Shown here one piece after another: positions 17,194 through 25,859 of a stretch of 64,000 bases of DNA; positions within the stretch are counted from its first letter, which is position 1; each line of letters begins with the position of its first letter. The notes below the pieces were generated by a model. That model had not been told where the DNA came from and did not search any database. It saw only the letters and a list, made by a program, of their open reading frames with translations. Both the position numbers and the translations under genes were made by a program. Origin of the DNA: Methylovirgula sp. (GTDB taxonomy: Bacteria > Pseudomonadota > Alphaproteobacteria > Rhizobiales > Beijerinckiaceae); NCBI RefSeq assembly GCF_037200945.1, contig NZ_JBBCGP010000001.1, positions 1,610,501 to 1,674,500 of the forward strand, in the 5' to 3' direction.

Positions 17194-17972
17194 CAGAGGT
17201 CTCATCCTCGGAATATCTGCTGCTGCACGCTTTGGCCGATGGCGAATTGGATGCCGCGGCAGCCATGTCGTTGGAGGCGCGGCTCGCGGCCGATCCGGTG
17301 CTCGCCGCCGAATATGCGCGCATCCTCGCGGTGAAAGAGCGCACGAAGGCTCTGGGAAAGCCGACTGTCTCGCCCGATTTCGCCGCGCGCATTGCCGCCA
17401 TTACCTCTGACGCCAAATCCACATCCGCGCGACCACAGGCGCGGATTTTATCCTTTGATCATCCGAGCTGGCGTGCGCTCGCCGCCTCCGTCGTGCTGAC
17501 GGCCTTCGCCGCCAGCGGCGGAACATATTTGCTCTCATCAGCGCCGCATTATGACTTCTCGGTAGAAGACCAGGTGGCAAATGACCATCATCGTAGCCTG
17601 CTTGCGACGAGTCCGATCGATGTTGTGTCCACGGATCGGCACACGGTGAAGCCCTGGCTCGATCAGAAGCTTGGTATGTCACCGCCGACGGCGGACCTTT
17701 CCGCGGCGGGTTTTCCGCTTGTCGGAGGCCGTGTCGATGTCGTCGCGGGCGACGCTGTCCCGACACTCGTTTATGGGCGCCGGAAGCATTTGATTTCGGT
17801 TGTTGCGATCCCGCTCAAGGGCGACGGGATGCAAAGCGTCGAGCCGGTTTCCAAGACGGTCGATGGTTACAACATGGTCGACTGGACGGGGAACGGTTTT
17901 AAATATCTTGCCGTCTCCGATCTCGATCCGGCCGAACTCAGAAGCTTCGTCGACGATTTCAGAAAACAATAA
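17190..17972 (+). CDS. Membrane anti-sigma factor
   Basis: A 260-residue single-pass membrane protein predicted to hold the ECF sigma factor inactive. The cytoplasmic N-terminus has the anti-sigma pattern LLLHALADGELDAAAAMSLE, followed by a helix rich in Ala/Leu. A single membrane helix lies around residues 92-112 (WRALAASVVLTAFAASGGTYLL is its core) and the C-terminal half is periplasmic and should act as the sensor. The HxxxCxxC zinc motif of ZAS proteins is absent, so release is more likely by proteolysis or conformational change than by thiol oxidation. Overlaps the sigma gene by 4 bases. The periplasmic part shows no domain I can name. Confidence 0.88.
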   Translation: MTEVSSSEYLLLHALADGELDAAAAMSLEARLAADPVLAAEYARILAVKERTKALGKPTVSPDFAARIAAITSDAKSTSARPQARILSFDHPSWRALAASVVLTAFAASGGTYLLSSAPHYDFSVEDQVANDHHRSLLATSPIDVVSTDRHTVKPWLDQKLGMSPPTADLSAAGFPLVGGRVDVVAGDAVPTLVYGRRKHLISVVAIPLKGDGMQSVEPVSKTVDGYNMVDWTGNGFKYLAVSDLDPAELRSFVDDFRKQ

Positions 17973-17977
17973 AAGCA

Positions 17978-17994
17978 GCGCCGTCTTTCGGCGC
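17978..17994 (+). terminator. Weak stem-loop after the sigma/anti-sigma operon
   Basis: GCGCCG-TCTTT-CGGCGC forms a six-pair GC stem five bases after the anti-sigma stop codon. The bases that follow are A-rich rather than T-rich, so it may only slow or attenuate transcription. Confidence 0.4.
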
Positions 17995-18014
17995 ACGAAA
18001 AAGTTGCTTCTGCC

Positions 18015-18042
18015 GGAATAAAACAGCGAAAGCGCGAGTCTC
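18015..18042 (+). promoter_or_regulatory. Putative ECF sigma promoter B (small secreted protein)
   Basis: GGAATAAA (18015-18022), 15 bases, GTCTC (18038-18042). Spacing is identical to promoter A at 15272-15299 and 23 of 28 bases match. It is 62 bases before the ATG of the 75-residue secreted protein, placing that gene in the same regulon. Confidence 0.62.
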
Positions 18043-18104
18043 CTCAATAGATCGAACGGTGCGCCTCAAAAGCCGATGCCTTTCGACTATCTCAGGAGAG
18101 CGCC

Positions 18105-18332
18105 ATGAAAAAATTCATACTTGCATTATTCATCTTCGGTGCGTCGATTGGTTTTGCGGACGCGCATCACGCTAAGCATCATCTCACTCGCGACGCATGG
18201 CAGGCCGCCGTGGCAGCTCCGCAAAAGAACTCGCAATCCTGTTCCGTCGTGGAAGGTCAGCAGCCGCGTATCAACGCCTGCGGCGAATATATTCCGAGTG
18301 TTTACGATCCGAGCCCGGTCAGCGATTATTGA
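18105..18332 (+). CDS. Small secreted protein, probable ECF regulon member (75 aa)
   Basis: A 75-residue protein with a textbook signal peptide (KKFILALFIFGASIGFADA), leaving a mature part of about 55 residues. The mature start is histidine-rich (H-H-A-K-H-H), which might bind copper or zinc. Two cysteines (in SCSVVEG and NACGEY) could form one disulfide in the periplasm. The ATG follows GGAGAGCGCC. It has its own ECF-type promoter matching that of the nearby sigma operon. I do not recognise a family; the His-rich head plus the cupredoxin in the same regulon makes metal binding a reasonable but untested guess. The downstream stem-loop ends the transcript. Confidence 0.72.
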   Translation: MKKFILALFIFGASIGFADAHHAKHHLTRDAWQAAVAAPQKNSQSCSVVEGQQPRINACGEYIPSVYDPSPVSDY

Positions 18333-18343
18333 GCCGTGTACCG

Positions 18344-18369
18344 GCGCCGCGATTACAAAGTCGCGGCGC
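18344..18369. terminator. Bidirectional stem-loop between convergent genes
   Basis: GCGCCGCGA-TTACAAAG-TCGCGGCGC gives a nine-pair stem between the small secreted gene (ends 18332) and nasA, whose last codons it overlaps. It could end transcripts arriving from both sides; there is no long T tract on either strand. Confidence 0.55.
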
Positions 18370-21070
18370 AGGGTTGCTTTTCATCCGGCGCGGTTTGCAT
18401 GTCGCCTTGATGTGCCTGGTTCAATTGCTGGTTCGCGTCGATGATCTTCCTGATCTCGGCGCGGCACGAGCCGCAATTGGTGCCGGCCTGCGTTGATTGT
18501 CCAACCGCCTCGACGCTGCTGCAGCCAGCAGCGATGGCGGCGGTGATCTGGTTTGCGCCGACGCCGAAACACGAGCAGACAGTGGCGCCACGATCAAAGC
18601 CGCCGGCGCCGGGTCGCGCTGCGATGATCGAGAAACGGTGGCGCGGATCGGCAAGGCTCACCGATAATTGTTCGACGGCCCAATCGCGCGAGACGGACAC
18701 CGGCTCGGCGGCGAGAAACAAGGCGCCGACGAGGCGTTCGCCTTCAAAGCAGGCGAAGCGATGCTGACCGCCTGTCACGTCCTGATAGAATAGAAGATCG
18801 GCATCGCGCCCGCAGCCGAAAAGCGAATTAGCAAAATCCGTCCAGTCGCGCGCGCCACCTGCCAGCGCAAGTTCGAGGCGCCAGCCGCCACGACATTTCG
18901 CCAGTGCCCAATAATCCGCATCGAGATCGCAAGGACGATCGGCCAAGACAGCAAAGCCATAGGTATCGGCTTCAAAGCGTGCGACATCGACAGCCACATG
19001 TTTGAACGCCGGCTGGCCGGATTGGGGATCGGTGGTCGAGGGCACAAGGCTATCGACCCGCGCCTGTGATGCGAATTGGTCGTTCCAATGCATTGGGACA
19101 AAGACGGCGCCGCGCGCCTGCCGTTTCGAGAGAAGCGCGCGCACCAGCACAAAATGATTCGCGGAGGAAATGCGCACGACATCCGCATCGTGGATGCCGA
19201 GTCTCGCCGCATCGCGCGGATGGATTTCGGCGAAAGGTTCGGCGAGGTGCTGCGACAGGCGCTGGCTCTTCGCCGTGCGCGTCATCGTATGCCAATGGTC
19301 ACGCACACGTCCGGTGTTCAAGACGAACGGGAACTTTGAATTTGTGCGCGTCTCGACGCAGGGCGTCACAGCGATGAAGCGGCCCTTGCGATCCGCCGTA
19401 TAGAAATTTCCGTCGGCAAAAAAACGCGTCTCGCTTGGCGCGCTCTTTGTCGGGCGCGGCCATTGGAAGGGCACCATGTTGTCGAATTGAACCGCGTCGA
19501 TATCGGCAAAGGCGCCGATATCGAAATCCCGCGCGCCATCATTTTCAAAGGCCGAGAGCGCGGCATATTCGGCGAAAATCTCTGCTGCGGACTTGAAAGA
19601 AAAGGCATCGGCAAAGCCCATACGTTGGGCGACGTCGCAGATGATGTCCCAGTCCGGCCGCGCAACGCCGGGCAGCGGCAGAAAACGCCGCTGTCGCGAA
19701 ATCCGCCGCTCGGAATTGGTAACGGTCCCGTCTTTCTCGCCCCAGGCTGCCGCAGGCAGTTTGATATGCGCGCAAGGCAGCGTGTCGGTCTCGGCGACGA
19801 CGTCCGACACGACAACCAAGGGGCAGGCTTTCAGCGCGGCTTCGACGAAATCCGCGTCGGGCATGGAGACGACCGGATTCGTGCCCATGATCCAGATCGC
19901 CTTGATGCGCCCGTCGGCGACAGCGCGAAACATCTCGACGGCTTTCAGTCCCGGCCGCTCTGCCATCGTCGGTGCGCGCCAGAAGCGTTGCAAGCAATCG
20001 CGATGTTCGGCGTTTTCGATCTCCATATGCGCGGCAAGCGTGTTGGCAAGGCCGCCGACCTCGCGCCCGCCCATCGCATTGGGCTGGCCTGTGACGGAAA
20101 ATGGCCCCATGCCCGCCCGGCCAATGCGCCCCGTTGCAAAATGGCAATTGATGATCGCATTGACCTTGTCGGTGCCGGCAGAGGATTGGTTGACGCCCTG
20201 GCTGTAGACGGTGACGACCTTTTCGGTCCGCGCGAAGAGCGCGTAGAAGGCACGAAGTTCATCCGCCGCGACGCCGGTCTGTTCTGCGATTTCATCAAAT
20301 GACATGGCGCTTGCCGCGGCGAACGCGTCATCGAAGCCGCTGGTATGCCCGGCGATATAGGCGCGATCGAGCGCGTCGTGGTCCGCAAGCCATGCAAGCA
20401 GCCCGTTGAAGAGCGCGACATCGCCGTCAGGACGCACAGCCAGATGCATCTCTGCAATGTCGGCTGTCATCGTCCGGCGTGGATCGACGAGCACGATCTT
20501 CATCTGCGGGCGCTTCTGCATTGCCGCGGCGATACGCTGATAAAGAACGGGATGGCACCAGGCGAGATTGGAGCCGACGAGGACGATCAGGTCCGCAAGC
20601 TCGAGATCTTCGTAGGTTCCCGGCACCGTGTCTGCACCGAAGGCGCGCCGATGTCCGGCGACGGAAGAAGCCATGCAGAGCCGCGAATTGGTGTCGATAT
20701 TCGCCGCGCCGATGAAGCCTTTCATCAGCTTGTTGGCGACGTAATAATCCTCCGTCAGCAATTGACCGGAGACATAGAACGCGACCGAGTCCGGGCCGTG
20801 TTCGGCAATCGTGCTCGAAAATGCCCCGGCGACGAGATCGAGCGCTTCGTCCCAGCTTGCACGATGGCCGTGGATCGAAGGATACAGCAGCCGGTCGTCG
20901 AGATCGACCGTCTCGCCGAGGGCCGACCCCTTCGAGCAAAGCCGTCCGTAATTCGCGGGGTGCTCCGTATCGCCGCGGATCGCGACGCTGCCGTCGCCCG
21001 CGACGCTCGTGATGACGCCGCAACCAACGCCGCAATAGGGGCAGGTGGTTTTGGTCGCCGCGGCTTCCAT
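18353..21070 (-). CDS. nasA: Assimilatory nitrate reductase, catalytic subunit
   Basis: Cytoplasmic molybdenum enzyme of 905 residues that reduces nitrate to nitrite for nitrogen assimilation. The N-terminal [4Fe-4S] motif is CPYCGVGCGV with further cysteines to about residue 46 (RLCSKGSALGE), followed by the bis-MGD binding domains (SRLCMASSVAGHRRAFGAD region and GTNPVVSMPDADFVE). A C-terminal BFD-like [2Fe-2S] domain (CSCFGVGANQITAAI then GTNCGSCRAEI) marks the NasA type that takes electrons from NADH/ferredoxin through an attached cluster. Its ATG overlaps the nirD stop (TAATG). It is the last gene of the narK-hb-nirBD-nasA operon. No separate NasB/NasC electron-transfer subunit is adjacent, so the donor must be ferredoxin/flavodoxin or encoded elsewhere. 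Confidence 0.95.
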   Translation of the reverse strand: MEAAATKTTCPYCGVGCGVITSVAGDGSVAIRGDTEHPANYGRLCSKGSALGETVDLDDRLLYPSIHGHRASWDEALDLVAGAFSSTIAEHGPDSVAFYVSGQLLTEDYYVANKLMKGFIGAANIDTNSRLCMASSVAGHRRAFGADTVPGTYEDLELADLIVLVGSNLAWCHPVLYQRIAAAMQKRPQMKIVLVDPRRTMTADIAEMHLAVRPDGDVALFNGLLAWLADHDALDRAYIAGHTSGFDDAFAAASAMSFDEIAEQTGVAADELRAFYALFARTEKVVTVYSQGVNQSSAGTDKVNAIINCHFATGRIGRAGMGPFSVTGQPNAMGGREVGGLANTLAAHMEIENAEHRDCLQRFWRAPTMAERPGLKAVEMFRAVADGRIKAIWIMGTNPVVSMPDADFVEAALKACPLVVVSDVVAETDTLPCAHIKLPAAAWGEKDGTVTNSERRISRQRRFLPLPGVARPDWDIICDVAQRMGFADAFSFKSAAEIFAEYAALSAFENDGARDFDIGAFADIDAVQFDNMVPFQWPRPTKSAPSETRFFADGNFYTADRKGRFIAVTPCVETRTNSKFPFVLNTGRVRDHWHTMTRTAKSQRLSQHLAEPFAEIHPRDAARLGIHDADVVRISSANHFVLVRALLSKRQARGAVFVPMHWNDQFASQARVDSLVPSTTDPQSGQPAFKHVAVDVARFEADTYGFAVLADRPCDLDADYWALAKCRGGWRLELALAGGARDWTDFANSLFGCGRDADLLFYQDVTGGQHRFACFEGERLVGALFLAAEPVSVSRDWAVEQLSVSLADPRHRFSIIAARPGAGGFDRGATVCSCFGVGANQITAAIAAGCSSVEAVGQSTQAGTNCGSCRAEIRKIIDANQQLNQAHQGDMQTAPDEKQPCAATL

Positions 21071-21399
21071 TATCCGGCCAGCCGCATGGCTGCGTCCAAA
21101 GCGAGATAAAGCTTTTCGCCATCCCGCCGCAGTGGAATGGTTTTGACGCTTCCCTTATCCGCGCCGAGCGCCATGCCAGTTTCGAGCGAGATGACCCAAT
21201 TATGCAGTGGGCAGGTCACGGCATTGCCGTGCACGATGCCCTGGCTGAGTGGGCCGCCTTTATGTGGGCAGCGGTCTTCCATGGCGAAGAACTGATCGTC
21301 CATCGTGCGAAAGACTGCGATCCTGCCTTGCGGCGTGACCACGCAACGCGCGCCGCGGCGGGGAATATCGGTGACGGTGCCGATGTCGATCCAGTTCAT
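21070..21399 (-). CDS. nirD: Nitrite reductase (NADH) small subunit
   Basis: A 109-residue Rieske-fold partner of NirB. The [2Fe-2S] ligand motifs are present: C-P-H-K-G-G-P-L-S (Cys-x-His) and C-P-L-H-N-W (Cys-x-x-His), so unlike some NirD proteins this one should bind a cluster. The start at 21399 is eight bases after GGAG; the other in-frame ATG at 21405 is too close to it. It begins next to the nirB stop and overlaps nasA at its end, so the three are tightly coupled. Role: forms the NADH-dependent nitrite reductase complex that makes ammonium in the cytoplasm. Confidence 0.93.
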   Translation of the reverse strand: MNWIDIGTVTDIPRRGARCVVTPQGRIAVFRTMDDQFFAMEDRCPHKGGPLSQGIVHGNAVTCPLHNWVISLETGMALGADKGSVKTIPLRRDGEKLYLALDAAMRLAG

Positions 21400-21404
21400 G
21401 ATCA

Positions 21405-23894
21405 TCACTCCGCTGCCGGAGCAAAATCGATAACCGCCATGGGCTTGAACTCGTGCTTGTGCTTGCGCGACACGCGTTCCTCCCACGGATCGACTTGCGC
21501 GAATTTCTGCGAGAAGACGAAACGGTCAAAATAGGCTTGGCGCTTATCCGCATCGTCGAGAATCTGACGGCGGATTTCGGCGACGCCGACGCGTTTCGTC
21601 CATTTGTATATACGTTCGAGATAACGCGCCTGCTCGCGATACATCTGCACAAGCGCGACGATCACCTCCAAAGCCTCGTCTTCCGTCTGCACGAGACCGA
21701 GGACTTCGGTGCTCTTGATGTCGAGGCCCGCCGCACCGGCGAAATGGATTTCGTAGCCTGAGTCCACGCAGATCACGCCGACGTCCTTACAGGTCGATTC
21801 GGCGCAATTGCGCGGGCAGCCAGAAACCGCCATTTTGACTTTTGCCGGCGTCCACGACCCCCACATGAATTTCTCGATGCGGATGCCGAGACCCGTCGAA
21901 TCCTGCGTGCCGAAGCGGCACCAATCCGTGCCAACGCAGGTCTTCACCGTGCGGACGCCTTTGGCATAAGCATGGCCGGAGACGAAGCCGGCCTGGCCCA
22001 GATCGGCCCAGACGGCGGGCAAATCCTCTTTCTTCACGCCAAGCATATCGATGCGCTGGCCACCGGTGACCTTCACGGTTGGGATGGCAAATTTCTCGAC
22101 CACATCGGCGATGGCGCGCAGCTCGGCCGCGCTCGTCACGCCGCCCCACATGCGCGGCACGACGGAATAGGTGCCATCTTTCTGGATATTGGCGTGCGCG
22201 CGCTCGTTGATGAAACGCGACTGATAATCGTCGGCATATTCATCCGGCCATTCGCAGACGAGATAATAATTCAAGGCCGGGCGGCACTTCGCGCAGCCGC
22301 AGGAGGTTTTCCATTCAAGCGCCTGCATGACGGCGGGAATAGTCTTGAGACTTTTCGCTTTGATGAGGCGGCGCACGTCATCATGGCCGAGATCGGTGCA
22401 ATTGCACATTGGCTGCACCGCAGCCGGGTTATAGGCCTCGCCCAGGCTGAGCTTCAGCAATTGCTCGACAAGGCCGGTGCAGGAGCCGCACGAGGCGGAG
22501 GCTTTGGTGTGGGCGCGAACATCGTCGAGCGAGGTCAGGCCTTTGGCTGCGATCGCGCTGGTGATCGCGCTCTTGCACACGCCGTTGCAGCCGCAGATCT
22601 CTGCGTCATCCGGTAAGGCTGCAACGGCCGCCATAGGGTCCAGCGGGGCACCTCCCTGATAAGACTGGCCGAAGATGAGCGTCTCGCGCATGTCGGAAAT
22701 GTCGACGCTCTTTTTTTTCAGATCGTTGAACCAGGCGCCGTCGCCCGTTTCGCCGAAGAGCACCGTGCCGATAATGCGATTGTCCTTGAGCACAAGCCGC
22801 TTGTAGATGCCGGCCGACCCATGCCGCAGAACGATCTCCTGACGATCTTCGCCATCGGCAAAATCGCCGACCGAGAAAAGATCGATGCCTGTGACTTTGA
22901 GCTTTGTCGCCGTGTCATTGTGGACGAAACCCGCCGCTTCGCGCCCCGCGAGTCGTGCGGCAAGAACCTTCGCCATATCGTAGAGTGGCGCGACAAGGCC
23001 ATAGGTGTGGCCGCCGACTTCGGCGCATTCGCCGATTGCCGAAATGTCGGGGCCGGAGGTCTGCATATGGGCATCGACAAGAATGCCGCGGTTCACATCC
23101 AGACCGGCGCGTTTGGCCAAAGCGCCGTTGGGCCGGATGCCCGCGGCCATGACGACAAGCGTTGCTGGAATGATCGTGCCGTCGGCCAATTCGACGGCCT
23201 CGACCTTGCCGTCGCCGAGGATCGCCTTCGTATTCGCCTTGGTGATCACCTTGATCCCGCGTGACTCGACGGCCTGCTGCAACAGATAGCCGGCGGCGGA
23301 ATCAAGCTGGCGTTCCATGAGCGTCGGCATCAGGTGCAGCACGGTGACATCCATGCCGTGCGAACTGAGCCCCGCCGCGGCTTCGAGGCCGAGGAGGCCG
23401 CCGCCGATGACGACAGCCTTAGCGCGCGATTGCGCGGCGAGCATCATGGCATTCACATCGTCAAGATCGCGGAAGGTCAGAACGCCGGCCAGATCGTTGC
23501 CCGGCACCGGCAGGATGATTGGCGTCGAGCCGCTGGCGATGACGAGCTTGTCGTAGCCTTCTGTCACGCCGTGGTCTGAGGTTACCGTCTTCGCGTCGCG
23601 GTCGATCGCGACGATCTTATGCCCCTTATAGAGCGTGATATTATGCTTGATGTACCAGCCGTCGCCATGGATGACGATCTGCTCGTACTCCTTCTCGCCC
23701 GAGAGGACGGGCGACAGCATGATGCGGTCGTAGTTGACGCGCGGCTCGGCGTTGAAGATCGTGATCTTATAGCGATCCGGCGCCTCTTCGAGCAGATGTT
23801 CCAGCATCCGGCCTGGTGCCATGCCGTTGCCGATGATGACGAGCCGCAGCGGCTCGTTCGAGGGCGAGGTCGGAAATTTCTTGTCCTGATACAT
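21405..23894 (-). CDS. nirB: Nitrite reductase (NADH) large subunit
   Basis: Assimilatory nitrite reductase of 829 residues that converts nitrite to ammonium with six electrons from NADH. Domain order is standard: an FAD/NAD(P)H-binding reductase (VIIGNGMAPGRML, then GGGLLGLEAA), two BFD-like [2Fe-2S] segments (CGCNGVCKSAI near 415-430 and CNCTDLGHDDVRRLI), and the C-terminal siroheme/[4Fe-4S] half with TDWCRFGTQDS and SGCPRNCAEST. The ATG at 23894 follows GAGGCGAACGC; the longer frame to 23936 lies inside the haemoglobin gene. It is 10 bases after the haemoglobin gene and is followed directly by nirD. Confidence 0.95.
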   Translation of the reverse strand: MYQDKKFPTSPSNEPLRLVIIGNGMAPGRMLEHLLEEAPDRYKITIFNAEPRVNYDRIMLSPVLSGEKEYEQIVIHGDGWYIKHNITLYKGHKIVAIDRDAKTVTSDHGVTEGYDKLVIASGSTPIILPVPGNDLAGVLTFRDLDDVNAMMLAAQSRAKAVVIGGGLLGLEAAAGLSSHGMDVTVLHLMPTLMERQLDSAAGYLLQQAVESRGIKVITKANTKAILGDGKVEAVELADGTIIPATLVVMAAGIRPNGALAKRAGLDVNRGILVDAHMQTSGPDISAIGECAEVGGHTYGLVAPLYDMAKVLAARLAGREAAGFVHNDTATKLKVTGIDLFSVGDFADGEDRQEIVLRHGSAGIYKRLVLKDNRIIGTVLFGETGDGAWFNDLKKKSVDISDMRETLIFGQSYQGGAPLDPMAAVAALPDDAEICGCNGVCKSAITSAIAAKGLTSLDDVRAHTKASASCGSCTGLVEQLLKLSLGEAYNPAAVQPMCNCTDLGHDDVRRLIKAKSLKTIPAVMQALEWKTSCGCAKCRPALNYYLVCEWPDEYADDYQSRFINERAHANIQKDGTYSVVPRMWGGVTSAAELRAIADVVEKFAIPTVKVTGGQRIDMLGVKKEDLPAVWADLGQAGFVSGHAYAKGVRTVKTCVGTDWCRFGTQDSTGLGIRIEKFMWGSWTPAKVKMAVSGCPRNCAESTCKDVGVICVDSGYEIHFAGAAGLDIKSTEVLGLVQTEDEALEVIVALVQMYREQARYLERIYKWTKRVGVAEIRRQILDDADKRQAYFDRFVFSQKFAQVDPWEERVSRKHKHEFKPMAVIDFAPAAE

Positions 23895-23904
23895 TGCGTT
23901 CGCC

Positions 23905-24324
23905 TCAAACTTCGGATGGCGCAGTGGCCGCGGCAATCATCGCTTTGCTGAGAAGGCCGTAGGCTTTGGCCCACGCCTCCGACGTCTCTGGCGTGAAAGC
24001 CTCACCGAGCCCTTGCTGCAATGTCCACAGCAGGGCGAAGCCGACGGGTTCGTAATGCCGCGGCTTGACGCCAAACTCGACATGCCGAACCGCCAACGCC
24101 TTGACCGCCGGCATGATGCTGTCGAACCGGTCGAGACTGCGTACGACCGTGCCGAGCGTCATCATCAGTTTGCGGCCCTGGTCTGCCATGTCGCCTTTGA
24201 ACAGCGGGCGAACCTCGGGCGCGATTTCGAACAGCCGCCCATAGAACAAGGCGGCAGCGTCGTCCGCGATAGGCACGACCTTCTCGAAACTCGATTGTAC
24301 GAGATGGATTTGTTCGGGCGTCAT
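23905..24324 (-). CDS. Single-domain bacterial haemoglobin
   Basis: A 139-residue globin without the reductase domain of flavohaemoglobins. Family features are visible: LVQSSFEKVVP (helix A), LFYGRLFEIAPEVRPLFKGD (helices B-C with Phe at CD1), the proximal-histidine helix AVRHVEFGVKPRHYEPVG and the AW-x-x-AY of helix G-H. It lies between narK plus a small membrane gene and nirB in one operon. In Bradyrhizobium a similar haemoglobin (Bjgb) within the nitrate-assimilation operon protects against nitric oxide made from nitrite; the same detoxifying role is the most likely here. NO dioxygenation would need a separate reductase, and none is seen nearby (Bradyrhizobium has the flavoprotein Flp). 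GGAGA precedes the ATG. Confidence 0.92.
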   Translation of the reverse strand: MTPEQIHLVQSSFEKVVPIADDAAALFYGRLFEIAPEVRPLFKGDMADQGRKLMMTLGTVVRSLDRFDSIMPAVKALAVRHVEFGVKPRHYEPVGFALLWTLQQGLGEAFTPETSEAWAKAYGLLSKAMIAAATAPSEV

Positions 24325-24350
24325 CGGCGTTCTCCGATCTCTATCGTGCG

Positions 24351-24530
24351 TCAGTGCTTTCCGGGGAAACCACCGATGCCGTGGAACGTCATGAAGAGCG
24401 AATAGGCGCTCACGGCGATAGCGATGACCATTTCAAGTGAGAGAAAGGCGACGCCGTATTTGTACCAGGGCTCATATGGCTCTTGCGTGTCGGAGGAGAT
24501 TGGCGCGTGCATGGGAACCTCGTAGTTCAT
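24351..24530 (-). CDS. Small single-pass membrane protein of the nas operon (59 aa)
   Basis: A 59-residue reading frame from ATG at 24530 to TGA at 24351. It starts MNYEVPMHAPISS, contains one membrane helix (about residues 25-48: GVAFLSLEMVIAIAVSAY is its core) and ends in a Gly/Phe-rich tail (HGIGGFPGKH). It fills the gap between narK and the haemoglobin gene exactly, with 21 and 26 bases on each side, on the same strand. That placement and the sensible protein composition make it likely real. I do not know the family; a helper of the nitrate transporter or of membrane docking of the haemoglobin is possible but unsupported. Confidence 0.7.
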   Translation of the reverse strand: MNYEVPMHAPISSDTQEPYEPWYKYGVAFLSLEMVIAIAVSAYSLFMTFHGIGGFPGKH

Positions 24531-24551
24531 GTGAGAATGATCGGATAAGGC

Positions 24552-25859
24552 TCACGCGTCTTCGACGGCGAGCGCGCTCGTGAAAATGCCGTGCTCTTCA
24601 GGGTGACGCTCGTAGCGCGCCGCCCAGAAGTAGAAGAGGATGATCGGCACGAACATGTAGAGGGCGACATAGAGGTAACCCATGTGGATGTTCGTGCTCG
24701 CTGCGAAGATGAGCGGATAGACGATCCCGGCCGCCGTCGAAACGCCGCCGATGAAGCCCGCGGCCGTGCCGGGCCGGTCGGGGAAGAGCAGCGGCACGAG
24801 TGCGAATGTGCCGCCAGTGCCGAACGAGATGAAGACGCCAAGCGCGACGAGCGTCAGTACGGACGCGTGCAGCGACCCGGTAAGCCCGGCGAATGTCAGG
24901 CCGCCCATGGCCAGTGTGATGAGAATCAGCGCGATGCCGAGCCAATGCAGGCGCGGCGCATAGGGGAGCGACTTGGCAATGAATGGCAGCGGCGTCCAGC
25001 CCTTACGCTGGAACAGGTCGGACATGAAGCCCGCGAACGGCCGGAACAGCGAGGCGCAGAAAGATTCGACCGCTGCGAACGTGCCCGCAGCGATTTGCAA
25101 GCCCGCGATATTGGTGAAGCCCAGCGCCAGGATTGCCGCGTGGTAGCCACGCGTGAAATAGCCCGGCAGCCAGGCATTCATCGCGACCTCAAGACCAAAC
25201 GACATCGCATAGGCAAGCATCAGCGCGACGGCGATATAGCGGCTCCAGACAAAAGCTGTGCTGCGCAGATCGCTGCGCTGGCGGGCGATGGCGCCCTGTT
25301 CGACTGTCTTGGCCGCGCGTCCACGGATGAGATACCAGGCCGCGATGAACAGCGCGATGATGCCGAGCCAAAGAAAGGCGGAATGATAATCGGTGCCGAA
25401 GAGGCGCGGCAGAACCAGCGCGCCCATGCCGGCGCCGACATTGCCCGTGCCCGCATAGAGACCTTCAGCGGTGCCGATCTCATTGGCATTGAACCATTGC
25501 GCGACATGCTGGATGCCGACAACAAAGGAAACGCCGGCGATCGCGACGAAGACACGTTCTACGAAGAGCAGCTCATAGTTTTGCGTGAAGGCCGAGGCGA
25601 TCGAGACGAGGCCGCAGACGACAAGGATCACGGCGAATGTGCGCGGGGCGCCGAAACGATCGGAGGCCCATCCGGCTACCACGCGGCCGATTGGCGCCAT
25701 CCAGATCGCGGAGCTTGCGAGCAACCCGAGCGCCTTGATGCTCAGATGGTAATGCGCGGCAATGCTTGGGCTGAATGCTGCGGTGGAAAACCACATCAGA
25801 AAGCACCAGAAGAAGCCCACGGTCGCAATAATGAGCTGCTCGACTTTATGCGTCTTCAT
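24552..25859 (-). CDS. narK: Nitrate/nitrite MFS transporter
   Basis: A 435-residue, 12-helix major-facilitator protein of the nitrate/nitrite porter family. The loop and helix GTAEGLYAGTGNVGAGMGAL carries the Gly/Asn-rich nitrate-signature pattern, and a second Gly-rich stretch appears at GFIGGVSTAAGIV in the C-terminal half. The early GRVVAGWASDRFGAPR loop is the usual MFS motif A. It is the first gene after the sigma-54 promoter and ANTAR leader and heads the assimilation operon, so nitrate import is its most likely job; NasA-type naming would also fit. The ATG is preceded by GAGGAGCAGAGGG. Confidence 0.92.
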   Translation of the reverse strand: MKTHKVEQLIIATVGFFWCFLMWFSTAAFSPSIAAHYHLSIKALGLLASSAIWMAPIGRVVAGWASDRFGAPRTFAVILVVCGLVSIASAFTQNYELLFVERVFVAIAGVSFVVGIQHVAQWFNANEIGTAEGLYAGTGNVGAGMGALVLPRLFGTDYHSAFLWLGIIALFIAAWYLIRGRAAKTVEQGAIARQRSDLRSTAFVWSRYIAVALMLAYAMSFGLEVAMNAWLPGYFTRGYHAAILALGFTNIAGLQIAAGTFAAVESFCASLFRPFAGFMSDLFQRKGWTPLPFIAKSLPYAPRLHWLGIALILITLAMGGLTFAGLTGSLHASVLTLVALGVFISFGTGGTFALVPLLFPDRPGTAAGFIGGVSTAAGIVYPLIFAASTNIHMGYLYVALYMFVPIILFYFWAARYERHPEEHGIFTSALAVEDA

